From positions 1-64,000 of the forward strand of contig NW_024468274.1 of the NCBI RefSeq assembly GCF_002104995.1: DNA of 64,000 nt, in the 5' to 3' direction. A program made the position numbers and the translations under genes. The DNA is from Linderina pennispora. Its lineage: Eukaryota > Kickxellomycota > Kickxellomycetes > Kickxellales > Kickxellaceae. Under the pieces are notes generated by a model. That model was not told the origin of the DNA. It made no database searches and saw only the letters and a list, made by a program, of their open reading frames with translations. Of this stretch, positions 20,008-32,687 are shown piece after piece. The first letter of the stretch is position 1. Every line of letters begins with the position of its first letter.

Positions 20008-21015
20008 CTACTCGCCAAAGGTGATCTTGGAGCCCTCGAACTGCACGGCAACACCCATCAGCTTGGTTTCGGCTATGTTATCAGTGTTCTCAGTGTCCAT
20101 CTTGCGTGCCTTCTTCAAGTCGGGTTCTGCCGCAGCCATCACTGCAGGCGCGCCGCTGTCGTCGGCCGTGCGCTTCTTCAGGTCCTTTTCCCATGGCCGG
20201 CCCTTTTCTGTGGCAGCTGTGCCTGCATACTCTATGCGCATCATGCGGCCCTTCAGCTTCTTGCCATTCATGGCCATCAGCGCCTTGGTCGCGTCATCCG
20301 TGTACTTGAAATCAATGTACCCAAAGCCCTTGCACTTCTCGCGGTTGTCCTCGAACGTGGCAACACGAATGCCGACGATATTGCCAAACTGCTCAAACAT
20401 CGACTTGAGATCTGCCTTCTTCACATCGAAGCTGAGGTTGCCCATGAACAGCGTTGGGCTCGGGTCATGCTTCTGTTTCTTCATCTTCTTGTCCTTGACC
20501 TTGCTCTTGGGCTTCTTGTCCCCCTTCTCCTCGGCCTCGGCCTCGGCCTCGGTTGCCTTCGGGTCGATGCGGCTTGGGCGGCCCGTCTTCACAAAGTCAC
20601 TTGCGTTTTTGATCAAGACAGCACGCCGCCCGATCTTCTGCTCAGAATGCGCCATGGCTAGCGTCATCGCATTCTCGGTGTCAAAGTCAACGTACGCAAA
20701 CCCTCTGATCTTGTTGTTCTTCTTGGGCAGGTTGACCCGGGTGATGTTGCCGCCGCACGGCTTGAAAAACTCCTCGATGTCCTCGCGTGTCACTGAGAAT
20801 GGGAGGTTACCAATCCACACGCTATATTCAGACCGGGGCTTCTTTGCCTTCTTAGCCTTCTCCTCTTGGCCCTCTGCTGACGGCTCGCTGGCGTTTGTGC
20901 TCTCCTCAGCACCTGCTTCGCTAGTAGGCTGCTCTGTCATCTCCTCTACTTTCGCTGCTTCAGCTACGGCCTCTGCCTTCTTCTTGTCTTTCTTGTCCTT
21001 TGTGTGGGAGCCCAT
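20008..21015 (-). CDS. NOP13: Nucleolar RNA-binding protein with two RRMs (NOP13-like)
   Basis: A 335-residue protein. The ATG at 21015 (MGSHTKDKKDKKK) is preferred; the frame extends 38 codons upstream but only as hydrophobic, non-conserved sequence with a non-ATG start. Residues 5-62 are Lys/Glu-rich. RRM1 is at about 65-142, with RNP2 VWIGNL and RNP1 RGFAYVDF. A Lys-rich linker follows (155-183). RRM2 is at about 187-265, with RNP2 LFMGNL and RNP1 KGFGYIDF. The RRM order, the RVNLPK loop in RRM1 and the basic linkers match fungal Nop13/Nop12-type proteins, which associate with pre-ribosomes in the nucleolus. Intact and intronless. Confidence 0.8.
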   Translation of the reverse strand: MGSHTKDKKDKKKAEAVAEAAKVEEMTEQPTSEAGAEESTNASEPSAEGQEEKAKKAKKPRSEYSVWIGNLPFSVTREDIEEFFKPCGGNITRVNLPKKNNKIRGFAYVDFDTENAMTLAMAHSEQKIGRRAVLIKNASDFVKTGRPSRIDPKATEAEAEAEEKGDKKPKSKVKDKKMKKQKHDPSPTLFMGNLSFDVKKADLKSMFEQFGNIVGIRVATFEDNREKCKGFGYIDFKYTDDATKALMAMNGKKLKGRMMRIEYAGTAATEKGRPWEKDLKKRTADDSGAPAVMAAAEPDLKKARKMDTENTDNIAETKLMGVAVQFEGSKITFGE

Positions 21016-21204
21016 GGTGAGTGCAGGAAAAGCAAATAATGTCGAGTGTGTAGAACTGAAAAGGCCAACTGCCAGTTGATGAGAAAATATTCGAGTGAAC
21101 CATTTTTTTCTTAATAAAAAAGCAGACACATGCTAATTACATCCGCAGTGATCGTGATCAGAACTGCTTTAGCTATAGCCCGATTTGGATAAATAGCAAT
21201 TAGA

Positions 21205-24200
21205 CTACCTGTCAGCGCCTCCATTGGTCCAGCCAAGCTGCTGCAGGCACTGCTCAATAGCAGCAATTGTCATGCCGGATAGTTCGTCTGACATATGGCT
21301 GTCATGTCTTACCACCATTCGCTGGCCTTCCAGGAAACCTCTATTCCACTACCTATCACAGGCATCAGGTATGTGTGACTCCGAATCGCATAATGGACAG
21401 CACATGGCATCTGTAGCCACAGCAGCTGCCAATACACTTGAACCAGGTAATAAAGGAGACTGCATAACAGAAAGCCTAGCAGCCAAAGAATTCCTGGCCA
21501 GAGAAAGCACCTGTGGGACTGACACTACATTTGCAGGTATAGCAAATGGCATAAAAGCACTTTGGGAGGCTGGTGGGTTTGTGGACAAACTTGCGTCGGG
21601 CCTATCAGCTGATCTTGCTTCTGCTGAACTATTGACTGGACAACAGTAGATATTTGTTGTCTGTAGGGTGCAATGGCCTCTTGAAGGTATTGGATTCTCA
21701 TCTTGGTAGAGAGCTGCTGAAGCTGTAATCTCACCTGCAGACAACTGTACTCCATGTGGCTGTCAACCCATTGCTGTACCATTTGCTGCTCATATTGCTG
21801 CTGCTCAAGCTTCCACTGTCGCTGTTGCCCAACAATCTGCTCTCCTGCCTGCTGCAGACTAGCGATCTGCAACCCAGCCTGATACTGGCTGTAGCTATTT
21901 CTGCCATAGGTAAATGCGCCTGGGAATGCAGGAGATGCCGGAATAGCATCCAGAGAGAGCGGGCTCGAATCGGCTGGACACTGGGGCTTGCTCGTTGCCG
22001 GCCATACAATAGACTGAACCGTGGTTACCGAAGATCTGTGGACAAGTGAAGGCTGCTGTGGTGTCGATGCATGCAAAGGAGTCAGCAATGCGTGGGTATC
22101 AGCATCCATAAATGAGGGAGTAGCAGAGGATGTTCTTGAATAATGCATATTATCCACACTGGGTGTTCGCGTTCGATGTACCTGTGCTGTCGCCACAACT
22201 GGCTGCTGGATATAGACACCAGATGGATTGGACGCCGTGCACGGAACTATGTCCGCCGAAGGATTCGAAGATGAGCTCGCCATGGCCATTGATGGCCAGC
22301 CAATTTGTGCAACAGCAGGTGTGCTGGGGCTAGGAATGAGCGAGCTAGAACCAACAGTACCACACGGGAGCACTGGCTGACATGATATGTGCATTGGGCC
22401 AGATATCGCTAGTGACACAGCGGATGCAGATACCGACGAACTGACATGCGAATGTGGTGCTATGTATGGCGATTCTACCGATGACTGCACCGGCGTAGTA
22501 GCAACAGCTCCCTGAACAGGTGTAGCCACTTGGACAGACATAGACACCGATTCCGAGACAGCAATCCCAGGATCTGCTGTGACAGTTGGTAATGCGACAG
22601 GATGATCTGAAGGCATAGCAGCATCAGGACTTTGTGCTGGTGCAGGCGTCGGGGTGATAGCAACAAATCTTGATGCCAAGGAGGAATCTGAAGCAGAGGA
22701 AGCTGGGATGGAAATAGCAACTGGACCCGACGCGGATTTTGAGTTTGCCACAGGGGCTGACGTCGATGCTGTACAGACTGCAACGAAACCCATGGCCGAT
22801 GAGAATGTCGATATAGGCTGCTACATACTGACAGTAGTAGCAACGCCATCGGGAATAGACCTCGGTATTGAAGCAGATGTAGTAGCTGAAGTGAGCGCTG
22901 TTGCAAAAACAAGGGCCGACACGTGCATTGAGATAGGTGCTGCTGTCGATCTGGGTGCATATGGTTCTGGAGACACAAGTACCGCAGAGTCTGTAACTAG
23001 CCATGGCTTCTCCACTGGTGCGGCGTCGCTGTGGCTAGCCGGTGCTTTCTGAGTGCCCAATTGCTCAAGGAACGAATGAACCAATCTCACAAACTCCTCC
23101 TGAAATCCGGCAGGGTCGGAGGCGCTGGTTTTGGCGGCGTGTTGGTACAAGCTGTAGACGGCGTTTAGTGTTGTTCGAGAGCTAGGCGTACCTTGAATGC
23201 TGGTTTTCAGAACACCAGTACAGTTGCGCACAGCCTTGGCGAGATCATCCATGATAGCGCAGTCTTTGGAACTCAGCCTTATACCCTTCTTATGGATTGC
23301 CAAGAGCAGACCCCACAGCTGGAAGCTAGGAACTGCCCTTTTCAGCAGTGAAGCTGGGACTGTTGCTGGTACCAGCGCAGAAACAGTAGGAGGGATGACA
23401 GGGGCAATCGGTCACACGACTGGAGACAAAGCAGCATCCATAGCTGCCTCTGAGAAACTGGCTGGAGCAACTGAAACCCGCAATGGTGCCTGTATAATTG
23501 CAATGCGGGCCTCAGTACGCCGAATCTTGATTGACAGACAGTCACAACATGTCATCAGTCCCTTCAAATCCAGAATCTGACGACTGGAGCCCGCTATGGC
23601 ACAACTGGGCACATAACTATCGCCAAACTGTTTGGTAGCGTTGGCACGGGTCAGCTGGATCAAATGAGTCCGCATACCCTTGAGCTCGTTCAACGAGCGC
23701 CCCAGTGTAGCCACATCGCTGGTTGCTAGTTTGTCCACGATCGTCGCACAATTCTCTGTGATTTCCTGGCATACAGCAGCATACCTCTCCAAGCAAAGAT
23801 CTGACGACAGCTCCATAGTATCGTTCTGAGGGGTTAGAGGAAGGTGCAACTGGAGCCGGGCCAAGGTAACAAATGGGCGAGCATCAACAGCGAACTCAGG
23901 GTGGTGCCTGACATTGCGAGCATTGACAGCCGCTCCTTCCGCGCTGCTCAAGTAGTACCAGGTATACTGCATCGAATACCAAGGCTGCAGCCTCACGTAG
24001 TACGGGTGGATATCGTAGTTGCGGGTATATAGCAGTTTACTCATCCCCTGGATGAACGCTGGGTCGCAAATTGTTGGACAGAATGTGATGTCGTGTGGAC
24101 GTCCACGACACGCAGGACACTCGTCGCTGAGCCGAGGCTGGGAGGGCATAGGGCATTCGCCTGGCACTATCGAGAGATTTGTCAAAATTGGAAAGAAGAG

Positions 24201-27200
24201 GCCAGGCGTGGTTTCAACAGTGTTTGCCATCGGTTTGCGCAAGTCCTTATCGAACATCTCGTCAAACAGTTGCTCGATAGCCCTGCTCTCGTCTTCAGAA
24301 AGTGCATGTTTCTGAGAATGTGTGTGCAAAATGTAAAGCTCGGTCAGCCTGGCAGCAAAGAGCTCCATGATAAGAGGCAGCTCCTCTGGGTGGACAGTAA
24401 CCAATTCCTGAGATAGAGGCAAATCTGGGTCCGATACAGGGAGCTGGATCTGCGGGCATACGACGACCTCCTGTCCACTTGACATCGCACCATCGCGGCC
24501 ATCATCCCCCTGGACAGTCGTCGTCGAAAGTGCCAGCTTGAGCTGTTTGGACCGTCTGTCAGTCCCAGACACAGCTGCATCAACGCTGCTGGAGATGGCC
24601 ACTGCTTCACTTGCCTTGCGTTTGATCGCTTTGCTCTTCAGTAGGTCTGGTGATTCTACCCCTGCGCCAGTATCTGGTTTTGGCTTCACGGCATGGAACT
24701 CGATCGGGCGTCCAGTAGCAACATGCACCGGCATATTATCGGTTGAGAGAATCCACGAATCTGGCAGCTCACACATTGACACCGATTGCGTGCTGGCACT
24801 TCTCCGCAGCAAGCTAGACTGAGCACCATGATGCAACCCTGATGCCTGTATGCAGCAGTCAAGTACCCTTTCCGCTCGCTCTGCGCTAACCATCTCGCTG
24901 TCGGCATTTGTCTGATTGATATAGGAACTGCTGAGCACTTGTGCTGCATTGATATCTAGGGCAGATACGATTGCTTCACCCAGACGGACGACATCTGACT
25001 TGGAACCGTCATCGCCCGGAGACCCGCTCTTTGCACGCAGCTGATGGCAAACCATATGTTCGTCAGCTGTATCCCTTGCTACCAGCCGAAGCACCCATAC
25101 GAATTTGGACTGGCCAGCACCCATCACACGCCCCAGCGCCACACGGTCTACTCCAGCATCGACACTGCTGTCAAAGAAGATGACGGTATCAGCGGTGATA
25201 GGATTTGGTGCATACGACTCGAGCATTGTCGATGAGATGAGAATTGCGACAGGGGAATGTTTTGTGTTGAAAAGATCAGCACGCTCTTGACTAGCGCTCT
25301 GCCGAAGGCTGCTGTCGATTCGCAAATGGTCGATACGGGAACTAGCCAGGTACTCGCTGATAATATCAAGCGTCCGAAGGTGCTGCACAAATATCACTAC
25401 GCGCCGCCTCTGTTCAAGCAAGCCCGGCAACAACAGGTCAAGCAGGCCGAGTTTGGCTGAAGACTCAACCAGGATATTGCGATGCTCAGGATCTGAATTG
25501 GGCGAGACTCCGGTGTTGCTGATAAGATGCGGGTGGCTAGTCGACTTCAGGGCCTCGACAAGAATATCCATGAGTACTCTGGCTGCATGAGCGCCCGGCT
25601 TGCCCTCCGACTGATTGGTGCTAGGATGGGCAGCTGCGTGTTCGGAGTTTGTGCTGCAACTGTGAGTCAGTTGACGCTTGAGCTCGGCCAAACACTTGTT
25701 GCGCTGGCCATCATCTAGGCTGCTTTGCCGCATCATAATGATAACCTTGCCCTACCAGCTGAATGGACGCCATGCTCTTTCGGATGATTGCCTGATACAG
25801 CTGACGCTGCCATGCTGTCATACCTACGGGAATAACGAGGTCGAAGTAGCGCATGTTGTGCGCACTGATTGAAGAAGACGCAGCAGACGGCTTAGATTTC
25901 GAGTGTGCAACAGGCACTGGGGTTGCTGGAGCGTTGATCACTGGTGATGGTTTTCGTGAGGCACACTGCCTGCCCTTTGAGTGTGCTGGATTTTGCGGAT
26001 TGCTAGCGTGCTGTGCAGACGTCGACGCTGAAGTACTGCTACGTAACACGTCGCGAAAATCGGCTACTGTCGACTTGCACGAACTGGGAGCTGGTGGTAG
26101 TGGTGGAGTCGACCGTTGATGACCATCTGGACGCTGCCGGCTGCCCGAGATGGCAGTGCAGGCTGCCATATTAGTATTTAACTTTTCTACGACCTGCTTG
26201 AGCGCAAACATCTTTGCACACTTCACAATATCCTCCCTTGTCGGATCGTCAGTCAAGTCAAAGCGGTCCCGAAGCGACTCTTCAGTAGAGTACCGATTTG
26301 GCTCAAGGAAATGCGCTAGCGAAAACAAGTCATAAACGCTCTGTGGTTGTTGTGACGGCCCAATAAGAATGCGCTGGTGCAAATGAAACTGGTTCGAGAA
26401 CTGTACAGAGCTACAGAATTTCTTGCCCTTCAGGAATGCGCCGTATGTTATGATGCTCTGCCAAAAGACCTTGGTTGAGCGTAACAGACTGGCTACAGTG
26501 TCGTTCTTTATCGCCTCGAAGTCTGCGATAACAACATGGCATGAAAGCGCTGGGCTCAGCTCCCCTTTTCCGTATCCGCGGAACACCAGATGCTTAAGTA
26601 GCATTTCCACGGTACCCTCATCGCCGTACAGCTCGCCAACAACAACGTTAGGTGCGACTGCCCTAAAGATAGCTGACCAGGCAGATATATCACTATGTGG
26701 GGCGATAATCAGGTAGGGAACCATGCCACAAGCGCCTGCGGAAGCACCGGAACTGCACATCTCACGAACTGGTTGTGTAGCAGTAGCTGCCGAAATGAAA
26801 GCTGCCACAGTATTCATGAAGTGGATTCTTCTGATCGTATTGAACACAACTGGCTTGGACGCCTTCCACGCAGTCAGGAGCCATTCGACTCGCTCAACCT
26901 CCAAATCGGAGAGTCCAGCGCTCACTGAAAATGACAATGGCTTGATCGTGCTCACAGCATCCATTAGACAGCCCCCTGGACGACTCTCCCACCTGCACCA
27001 TCCACGCATGTCGATTGCACACCGGGCTCTGTACCTTTTATATGCATACAGCCAGTACATGAACTCTTGGCGATCTGAGCAAGGGTCTGGGATGGCCTGG
27101 ACGACAACCGTCTTGTCATTTGGTGGTTCCAAGATTACTGCCGCCTGCTCAAAGTGCAAAGCCAGGTATCGGCCATCGCTATCCAGATCGAGTCTGTTAT

Positions 27201-28355
27201 GCTCCAGATATCTCCTGCGTGCATCCACACTGTTAGGCTATCTATGCAAAACGCCGACCATGTGCTTAATCTGCTTTCCGCTCCTAATACTCGACTTGCT
27301 CAAAATATCCCCAGACCAATCCGGCATACCCATTATTGGGGTGGAGTCCTTTGGCAGAACCTTGGGGCTAATCGTGCCCGAAGCCAGTACCTCCTCGACA
27401 TCCATAGGCTCAACCACTTCCGAAATACCTGCTACATAGGAATGGTGCGTGTGCTGCTTAGCTATACCGTATAAATCACTTTTTTTACCAAACGTCCCTA
27501 CATGTTATATGATTTTCATACCTAGTTCCTGCCCTTCGGCATGTGAGAGAGAGCCTCCATATTGGCCAAGAGTATCTGCCAGGGCCTTCGTTTTTCCACC
27601 CCATTCATTGGAAGATGTGTCTCCAGGGTTGAAATTGCTCTGAGGTATGGCATTTTCCTCGTCTGAGAGGGACCTCATGTGCGACTCCTTGGTATGAGCA
27701 GAACTGCGCAGGGTTCGACATAGTGTTTTCCTGGGCCTGAGATCTTTCGCCAACTTGCACTTCTCCAGAACATCCAACAGGCTGTCGGACGTTGCTAGTG
27801 ATTCTCAAGTAACCTGCCTATCGCCCCAGGTCACCAAAAAGTAACAGCGAAGTGAAGGATCGACCAACATGCCTTTGATATTTTTGATCATACAGGTAGG
27901 CGACCAGGATGCACTATTGACCCTGCTCCATCCATGAGTGGCCCCCACACACCACGGCGAATCCTATTCATGGACTTGGTCCCTCGTTTATTTAGCGCAT
28001 TAGCCTGACTGGTGTTTTTGCCATTTTCTGCATCGACATCCTGAGCACCAAACACCGAAAGATTATTAGCAAACGCGTCGAGCGCCTCGTCTACGATGCT
28101 CGCAATCCCCCTGTTCTCGAACCGGTCAACAGAGATTGGTCTGGGTAAGCCGATTCCTTGGCACATGTCGCTGCACTTCTCAAAATTTTCGACTTCCTCC
28201 TTGCAGTTCAGTGTTTCCTTGGCATCTATCCAACTTGCGTCCACTATCCTGTACCCTTTCCAAAACACCAGGTACTCGACACCTCTCTGAAGGGAGATTC
28301 GCCGTCCAACTATACGCTCCACCTCATATTCATCTGCGTCCCTTTTCCTTGCCAT
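21205..28355 (-). pseudogene. Chromodomain/SNF2 (CHD-like) protein with lost ATPase motifs, broken by stops and frameshifts
   Basis: From the ATG at 28355 a chromodomain reads YEVERIVGRR...YLVFWKGY...SWID. A second chromodomain-like segment (about 27870-27750) has YFLVTWGD and an in-frame TGA (27805-27807) where the conserved Trp is expected. The frame continues to 27522, where a 93-nt intron (27429-27521, GTATGA...TAGCAG) removes an in-frame TAA. There is an in-frame TAG at 27238-27240, then a 505-codon block (27228-25711) with the SNF2 N-lobe: the LMDAVS and VEWLLTAWK region and LIIAPHSDISAW. The GxGKT P-loop reads RRIHFMNT and the DEAH box reads ITYGAFLKG. A frameshift near 25.72 kb leads to the C-lobe block (to 23412). 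There motifs are also weak (VIFFDSS, GRVMGAGQSKFVWV), followed by a Cys-rich patch (CPACRGRPHD). In-frame TGA (23412) and TAG (22821), a shift near 21.64 kb and TAG (21346) break a low-complexity, Gln-rich tail that ends with CCPLCDSESH and a final helix (stop at 21205). It resembles CHD/Mit1-type remodellers, but ATP hydrolysis looks impossible. Confidence 0.6.
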
Positions 28356-29591
28356 ACTAGCTATAACGGTTGATCGATGTTAAGCAAAATATGACTGTTG
28401 GTATCGTTTCCTTCCTTTATGAGTGGGTAAATGTATAATAACGAGCAGCTGCTTCGATGTGGAAGGAAACCATGTATTGCTGCAAGTATGAATGAGGGGG
28501 CGAACTTATAGTCAGAGTGCCATGAGTCTGCTGATAGTCAGCTTTGGTTGATTTTTTACACAGCACAAATCGCATTTTCCCTATCTGTGAGTCCTGTCCT
28601 TAATTGGCTCATTGTTCAGACTTTAGAGAATGCACGAGTGAGGATCAGCGACAGGTGGCATTGCAGTTTCGGCATATATTGCACCATTGGAATGCCATGG
28701 CCAGCATAGCCACGCTGCTTCCAACAAGTCTGAGCCCTAGCATCACCAAGCATGTGGTTGACGATCTGCACAACAAGTCTAAATTTGGAATGCTGCAACA
28801 CCACTGCAAGCCGCCTGGTGGTTAAAGATATGTGTATACTTACCCATATACATAGCGGTGGAATTAGCGATCTGCATACACCACTGAGTAGAGAGCAAAT
28901 AGAGTAGCAATGCCAAAGTGCACGGATCGGGAATCAATGGTTGAGATAAAAATCATTTCCCAATTTTCACTATTTTTGTACTGTTCACAGCAAAGATCCT
29001 CAAGGCGCTGGTTCCTCGACTGAACGCATTACATGACTATTTTAGCCTTGAAGCTACATGCACACAGTGTATATTGGTCCTCGGCATACAGTGCTTCACT
29101 GGTGGGGCTAATTTCGGCCCTAATATCACTCTGAGCTTCTGCTAAGGTGCTTTCATCGATTCCAGAGCAAGCTTCCGAAGCCCTTGTCATAATAGGTAAC
29201 ATTGAGTGGTGTCTTGTATACTAGCTTTCAATCCGGGCATGCAAGTTGGCTACTTTGGCCCTCCAAACCAACCAATATCCCTCACTCTCCTCTCTTTTTG
29301 CTAGGGGTCCTTAGTATATCTCGTAGAGTATCAATATTGTTGCCTTATTTCAGCACATTTCACTCACAAAGCGTATTAATTTTCTTTGAACGCACAGTAT
29401 TCGCTCTATGCTGTTGACAATTAGAGGTATTTATCAATATACATAAGCAACAGCTATATATACAATACCCCTTTCTTAACTCAAAATAAATTCTGTAGCA
29501 TTCACATTACGGACACTGTCTTCACAGTACATATAGCCAATATTCAATGGCTGCACTGACAAATAGACTAATAATGCGCTGATCTTCTATT
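28356..29591. other. Intergenic region, AT-richer
   Basis: Contains the presumed promoter of the chromodomain gene on its left side and the 3' region of the sugar porter on its right. A 73-codon frame at 28604-28825 looks faintly protein-like but has no ATG at its start and is not supported. Nothing else was recognised. Confidence 0.4.
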
Positions 29592-31056
29592 TCATAAAAC
29601 TTTGCTAACAGTGTACTTTTGTCTTAACACGTTATGAATTCCCACAGAGTGCACTCGGACTACATCTGCAGTATTTCTGTCCTTGGTCTCTGGTAGCAAA
29701 AACCAGCAGAAAACCACTCCAAACACATTGCAGATGCCAAAAACAACAAACGAGTATCCGCCTATAGCGCTCTGCATAGGTGGAAATACCAGGCCAATGA
29801 CGACCATGAAGAAATAGTTGACCGTGCTGCCAATGGAGCCAAATGCAGCTGCAGCATACGTGGGCGTTAATTCGCTGCATGTGAGCCATGGAATTGGCCC
29901 CGAGCCAACAACAAAGGCAACATAATGCACAAACACCATTGTGATTGCAAGGATATTAATATGCCCCACGGTGCCCACAACAATAAATATGCATGCAATG
30001 GCCATGCCGCCATGCGAGACCAGCATTAATGGCCGACGCCCGTAGTATGCGGACAAGATCACCCCAGCCAGTGTCGCTAGCGCAGCAACAAGAGAAAGAA
30101 CACTGGTCAGGATCTGCGCCAGTGTCGGGATGCTTGCAGGGTTGCCGGTGGTGACTGAGCTGAAAATTGATGTCGAGTAAAACGACAGAGAGCCAACACC
30201 ACACGACTGCTGGAGGAAATTAACTGTGACTATCACTAGCAGTTGGTGGCGGAGGTTTTCTGGCGTTCGTCCAGCTACGACGTCGTAAATGTTGGCAACG
30301 AATGCGCCATCGCCCATCTCTTTGCGCACGTCGGCGACCATTTTGTCGAACTCGGCTGTGCAGTCGGCGCCCTGGCGCAGCTTCTCCAGCGATTCACGGG
30401 CCAGTTCGAGCCTGTCTTTCATGATTAACCATTTAGGCGACTCGACACAGAACATCAGCAGCTGGATGTTCACCAGTGCGAGGACGCCGGTGATGGAGAA
30501 CAGAATGCGCCAATAAGGCGGCTTGGACATTCCCAACGAGACTGCCTGAGACACAGCAATTCCCAGTGCAATGCCCATCTGGAGCAAAAAACCCAAGCAC
30601 ATTCCGAGCCTTGGGCGTAGCCGCTTCGACAATATACGCAGTGAACGTGCTATTGGCACATCCAATGCCCAACCCTACGCATATGCGTCCAACCACCAGC
30701 ATTGGGATGTTAACCGCCAGAGATAGAAACAGCGCGCCGATGATGGAAAAGACTCGGCAATAGGCGAGTACTGTTTTTCGGCCGTACCGGTTTGAGAAGG
30801 GCGTACAGAACAGAGCGCCCAGCATCGCACCCAGCGGCATGCAGGAGACGATTACTCCCCAAACGGTGGGACTCATGGGGATGCATGATGGGAAGGGCCC
30901 GATCCAGTGCAGGGGAGAGGTGATGCAGCGGGAGATTACATCGCCAGGGACGTTAGTTGCACCAATGTCCCAGCCGTAGCCGACACTGCCCAGGGAGCCA
31001 ACAAGGGCGCAGAAGAGCTGGTACTTTGTGATGCCCAGTTCGCGGGAGTCCGTCAT
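29592..31056 (-). CDS. MFS sugar porter with one single-base frameshift
   Basis: About 487 residues if read through one frame break. The ATG at 31056 (MTDSRELGITKYQLF) leads straight into the first membrane span; the frame upstream is leader. Family marks in order: GSVGYGWDIG after span 1, NRYGRKTVLAY (loop 2-3), GRICVGLGIGCANSTFTAYIVEAATPKAR (the sugar-transport signature, given by its outline), VESPKWL after span 6, QQSCGVGSLSFYS in span 7, YYGRRPL (loop 8-9), and PETK after span 12. The frame breaks at the A run 30586-30591 (T6 on the coding strand): dropping one T joins NVLGF to LLQMGIALG. Family: proton-coupled hexose or polyol transporters of the plasma membrane. A long-read homopolymer error is as likely as real inactivation. 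Confidence 0.8.
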
Positions 31057-32687
31057 TGAATATAGTAAATGCGTAGGGATGGGATGTTTGTGGAAATGAA
31101 AACCGAGGACCAGCATCCGGCTGGGTTTATATTGGGCGTGGGATTGATATGCCAAAGCAAGAAATGTGCGTGTGTGCGAACGTGGAAGCTTGCGCTCTCA
31201 AGAGCTTATTTTTGACACTCTATGCTACCCGTGCCATTTTGTAATATTTTTCAGCACGGGTAGGATGGTATGCTTAGATTAGCAAAAAAACCAAATAAAG
31301 ACCGTGCAGTTCAACGCCGATTGCAGGCAAGTCGTTCCCACACGCTTGTCAGAATGCGATGTGCCAAAGCGCCCAGAGGACCGATTTCCGATCCGGTAAT
31401 TGATTTCTAATTTCTGTCAACCGCCTGTTGGGAATCAAGGATCCTCGACGACTGGATTTTCTGCGCCGGCTAGCTGCCGTGTGCCCGCGGGCCACCCAGC
31501 GCAACGTTGGGGGGAGGGCGACGATGTGGGCTGAGCTGTGCAGAGCGTGGAACAGTAGGACTCCAGCGTGTACTAATGTTGCACAAACTGGTGTTTTCCT
31601 CCTTTCAAATGAATTCTATCGGGCGGCGAGTGCTGACATTGTCCTGACAAACTCCCATTTGCACCTATTTTCCGGGGCCGTCGCACCAAGCACTGGCGAA
31701 GGTACGACGGCGATCATCTACTAGGTATAGTCGCGGCTTCTGACCACACCCACCTGCAGATGAATGAGCAAGGCCACCAAGACTGTGGCGAGAGCAAACT
31801 GAGAGCGGCGAATTAGATCGGCGGCGTAAAGCGAGCTGGATCCACAATGAATGAGGGTAGAGCCGCGTTTCGTGCAGGGTCGTCCATTCCCAGGGCATGC
31901 GCGGTCTATTTCACGACACTGTGTCTCTCGGTTCATTGGAAGTCAAGAACTGCCGTGCAGCATCTGCTCGAGTACAGGCGAGGGCGGGCATAAGCATTTT
32001 TGGCGCAATCTGGCTGGCGCTATGTGGATAAAGACACCAGTGCCACCAGCCTACTGCTGCGGCAAATAAAACAGTGCTATCCTCAGGGTGTATATAGATC
32101 GCACTGAGATAAAGCCTACTGTCGCTGTTGCCGATGACGCAAGGACACATTTTTCAAGGTATGTATCTTGTGCAAATGTAGTGGAAAGCCAATAATTGCC
32201 AGCATCAAAGCCGCCTCATGCCAAGCGAGGCGCTGGCGTTGAGCAGCTGCGGGCGAGATGCGTGGCGACTGTGACGATGACAACGGCGGCCCAAGCCCTG
32301 CATCTGGTGACAGACTTGGCTCTCCACAGTGCAACGCCAGGCGGTGGTGGCGGCAGCAAAAAGCCAGAAGCTTTCCTGCTTGACTGCTGGCGCTGGCAGC
32401 CGAAAGAAAAAGGGCCAGGCTCTCAGTGACCTTTTCAGCACACGGTTGGCTGGGCGTGGTCCGGGCCAATCGGGTGGCGACTTCAAAGTAGGCAGTTTCA
32501 GGAAATTGAGAGCAATGCGGGCACACCCAACCGAAGCTCCTCCCCGGCCTGGCAGGCAAGGAGGTTTTTTTGTTTTTGGCTGCTGGGCTCACAATTATAT
32601 AAGGAGTCTCGTCTGGCCCAACGGCCAGTTCTCGAGGCTTCCTTGTTTTTATCCACTTCTTGATCAACAGCCGCCATCACCCTAGCC
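31057..32687 (+). other. Intergenic region between divergent genes
   Basis: Short frames on both strands look like chance. It contains the upstream region of the sugar porter (left) and the cyclin promoter (right). Nothing else was recognised. Confidence 0.4.
32596..32602 (+). promoter_or_regulatory. TATA box of the cyclin gene
   Basis: TATATAA lies 92 bases before the cyclin ATG, a normal spacing for a short 5' UTR. Confidence 0.5.

Noticed and set aside
20021-21079. A 352-codon ORF on the plus strand
   Set aside because: Exactly antisense to NOP13 and rich in Ser/Phe, as expected for the complement of Lys/Glu-rich coding sequence.
28604-28825. A 73-codon frame with a helical look
   Set aside because: No ATG at its start, no neighbouring exon and no recognised family. 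Too weak to call.
32116-32667. A 183-codon ORF on the minus strand upstream of the cyclin
   Set aside because: Low-complexity Ala/Ser/Pro composition. It overlaps the cyclin promoter and has no domain.
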